Shown: positions 8,231 through 9,792 of the stretch, in pieces | Numbering within the stretch: position 1 is the stretch's first letter | How the letters are laid out: every line of letters begins with the position of its first letter | Assembly: GCA_910587235.1 (NCBI GenBank) | Contig: CAJUKD010000049.1 | Span: 1 to 9,792 of the forward strand | Source of the DNA: an uncultured Muribaculaceae bacterium | GTDB taxonomy: Bacteria; Bacteroidota; Bacteroidia; Bacteroidales; Muribaculaceae | Direction: 5' to 3' | DNA: 9,792 bases | Notes under the pieces: model-generated | What the model was told of the DNA's origin: nothing | Seen by the model: only the letters and a program-made list of their open reading frames with translations | Database searches by the model: none | Program-made: the position numbers and the translations under genes

Positions 8231-9666
8231 TACGTCTATTATTCTTTACTCTTTCTTTCGCAGCGGCTATTTATGTCGCTGCGAAAGATGTCGACTACTC
8301 CCAGGGCATTATATTCATCAATGAGGACTGGTATGGGCACCAGAATTCCACCGTCAATTATCTTCTCCCCGACGACCCGGATGGCGAATACTGGCATTAC
8401 CGGGTTATTCAGACCGAAAACCCAGGCATGGAGCTTGGTTGCACCAACCAGTATGGCGCAATCTGGGAGGGACGGCTATATATGGTCGCCAAACAGGAAA
8501 AAGACCCGGGAGCAACAATTGTCGGAGGCCGCATTTCCATTGCCGATGCCTCAACTATGAAGCTCATCAAGCAGTTGCAGCTTATCGACCCTTCCGGCAA
8601 ACAATGCGACGGCAGAGCCTTTTGCGGAGTAACGTCCACAAAAGGATATGTATCTTCAAGCAATGGTATCTGGGTTCTCAATCTGGAGACGTTAGAGATT
8701 GAAGGCCAGATAGAGGGATCGGCCAATCCGAATGCGGGAGGCGACAACGACAAACCGAGCAGCGACCCCACAAGTTCTCTGTACTACGGCCAGACCGGCA
8801 CCATGATTCTTGCTGCCGGAAAGGTTTTCGCCGTGCATCAGCAATATGGAATGCTCGTAATCGACCCGGTTACCGACAAAGTCATACAGATACTCGACAT
8901 GGAAATCATCGACGATGCCGTGGAAGAGGACACCGGCACACGACCGCGCAGAACATCGGGCATCGGCTCGACAATCGTACGGTCGAAAGATGGAAATCTT
9001 TGGTATTCGGCCTCTAAAAATGTGCAGGGCACAGGCGCCACGGTGCCGTACCTGATTCGCCTGAACCCCGAAACACTTGAGCGTGAAGTCATCAAAATCG
9101 AAGGAGACGACATGTTTCCTCCGCCCAACTCGTGGTATGCGTGGACTCCGGACCCCTTCTGTGCTTCGCAAGTCACCAATCGCCTCTACTGGTGTGGCGG
9201 CCCGAACAGCTGGTTTACCAATTATCGCATATTCCGATACGACATCGATTCCCGAAAAATAGAGAAACTGCTTGATTTCTCTCAAGAGCCGGGCGAGTGG
9301 CATGTCTACGGATGTTCGCTTGGTATCCATCCTGTGACAGATGAACTATACGCATCGATGTTTCATAAGTTTGTCGACCCGACATACGTGACCCGTCGTT
9401 TTGATGCAGATGGAAATCTCATCAAGGAATATCCTATGATTTCCAACTACTGGTTTCCGTCCCTTCCTGTATTCCCGCAATCAAACGGTGGTAATTCTGG
9501 CATTGAAGACGTTTTAACTCAAGATGTTTCGGATTTTGGAATTCTCTATAATCTTCAAGGCATTTCTATTAAAAACAATGTGGAATTTGGAAAATGGGAT
9601 GGTTTGAACTCCGGAATTTACATCTGGAGGAATGAGAATAAAACTCATAAATTTATTATTCCCTGA
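8227..9666 (+). CDS. Secreted YncE/DUF5074-type beta-propeller protein with T9SS-like tail, paralogue of the upstream propeller domain
   Basis: This 479-residue protein starts at a GTG at 8227 that overlaps the upstream stop as GTGA. The start is chosen because a hydrophobic signal peptide (IRLLFFTLSFAAAIYVAA) follows at once and the next Met is residue 68. There is no lipobox. Residues about 22-418 form one propeller with IIFINEDWYGH (28-38), ENPGMELGCTNQYG (64-77), DGRAFCG (128-134), a D/N-rich loop GGDNDKPSSDPTSSLYYGQTG (171-191, of which 20 or so residues are shared in pattern) and the closing YWFPSLPVFP (408-417). Each motif has a counterpart in the same order in the propeller of the preceding protein (NEEWYGH, ENPGMSFGCTSQYG, DGRALCG, DDGKPNTDP, YWFQSMPIFP). 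Residues 425-479 resemble a T9SS sorting tail (ILYNLQGISIKN, SGIYI). Probably a surface or secreted binding protein acting with its neighbour. Ligand unknown; an enzymatic role is not suggested by any visible motif. Confidence 0.8.
   Translation: MIRLLFFTLSFAAAIYVAAKDVDYSQGIIFINEDWYGHQNSTVNYLLPDDPDGEYWHYRVIQTENPGMELGCTNQYGAIWEGRLYMVAKQEKDPGATIVGGRISIADASTMKLIKQLQLIDPSGKQCDGRAFCGVTSTKGYVSSSNGIWVLNLETLEIEGQIEGSANPNAGGDNDKPSSDPTSSLYYGQTGTMILAAGKVFAVHQQYGMLVIDPVTDKVIQILDMEIIDDAVEEDTGTRPRRTSGIGSTIVRSKDGNLWYSASKNVQGTGATVPYLIRLNPETLEREVIKIEGDDMFPPPNSWYAWTPDPFCASQVTNRLYWCGGPNSWFTNYRIFRYDIDSRKIEKLLDFSQEPGEWHVYGCSLGIHPVTDELYASMFHKFVDPTYVTRRFDADGNLIKEYPMISNYWFPSLPVFPQSNGGNSGIEDVLTQDVSDFGILYNLQGISIKNNVEFGKWDGLNSGIYIWRNENKTHKFIIP
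9499..9663 (+). other. T9SS-like C-terminal tail of the 479-aa propeller protein, in AT-rich DNA
   Basis: Residues 425-479 start GIEDV and include ILYNLQGISIKN, LNSGIYIWRN and a final HKFIIP. The YNLQG turn followed by G-I-Y-I and a basic end is a common form of the T9SS sorting tail in Bacteroidales. By hand count the bases 9481-9660 are about 32 percent G+C, against about 58 percent in a sample line of the preceding gene (7021-7080), so this end of the gene stands out in composition. Confidence 0.6.
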
Positions 9667-9792
9667 CAAATGGAAAACCCATTCTCGGATGCCCCCTGCG
9701 GCCAGGTTGATTTGACCCCATAAGCCAAAATAGAACCATTGCTGTCCGATAAAACTCAAATAGCGCAATAAAGTATGGCTCGAACGCTGATT
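9667..9792. other. Non-coding tail after the gene cluster, possible left edge of an insertion sequence
   Basis: The last 126 bases hold no gene I can support and no stem plus T-run terminator. A 17-codon frame from the ATG at 9670 has no recognisable features. The stretch around 9738-9757 (CCATTGCTGTCCGATAAAAC) reminds me of the termini of IS4-like elements of Bacteroidota, and an ATG at 9775 opens a frame MARTLI that runs off the window and could be the start of a transposase. Both points come from memory and six codons, so they are weak. An ordinary intergenic spacer is the alternative. Confidence 0.25.

Noticed and set aside
8692..9330. 212-codon open frame on the - strand
   Set aside because: It is antisense to the conserved propeller of the 479-aa protein; composition is Arg/Ser/Val-rich as expected for a shadow frame.
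9667..9720. Intrinsic terminator after the last gene
   Set aside because: The only pairing seen is a 4-base ATGG/CCAT stem and no T run follows it.

Overview
The window looks like chromosomal DNA of a gut-type Bacteroidota, most likely order Bacteroidales and perhaps Muribaculaceae or Prevotellaceae. The evidence is a TonB-dependent receptor followed by surface lipoproteins with acidic residues after the lipid-bearing cysteine, A-rich rather than Shine-Dalgarno-like start regions, and C-termini that resemble type IX secretion (T9SS) sorting domains. The family-level placement is an inference. All genes are on the + strand and coding density is above 97 percent.

Layout: (1) 2-1951, the 3' part of a BtuB-like TonB-dependent outer-membrane receptor whose start lies before the window; (2) 1948-3099, a BtuG-like YncE/DUF5074 beta-propeller lipoprotein; (3) 3096-4301, a lipoprotein with a PKD-like N-terminal domain and a conserved Gly/Tyr-rich, Asp-rich C-terminal domain; (4) a 62-base A-rich gap; (5) 4364-8230, a 1288-residue secreted multidomain protein with a duplicated YGYRW-type module, Ig-like domains, a beta-propeller and a T9SS-like C-terminus; (6) 8227-9666, a 479-residue propeller protein paralogous to the propeller of gene 5, also with a T9SS-like tail; (7) 9667-9792, a tail with no supportable gene, possibly the edge of an insertion sequence.

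Three of the four gene junctions are 4-base stop/start overlaps (ATGA, ATGA, GTGA), so the genes are probably co-transcribed and translationally coupled in two blocks, 1-2-3 and 4-5. The first block reads as a corrinoid (vitamin B12) acquisition locus: BtuB forms the TonB-powered channel and BtuG caps it and captures the ligand at the surface. The second block adds two larger propeller proteins that share BtuG's N-terminal signature but lack a lipobox and instead seem to use T9SS. The most interesting idea is therefore a corrinoid-uptake operon extended by T9SS-exported propeller proteins. The ligand of the extension is not visible from sequence. Any cobalamin riboswitch would lie upstream of the window and cannot be seen.
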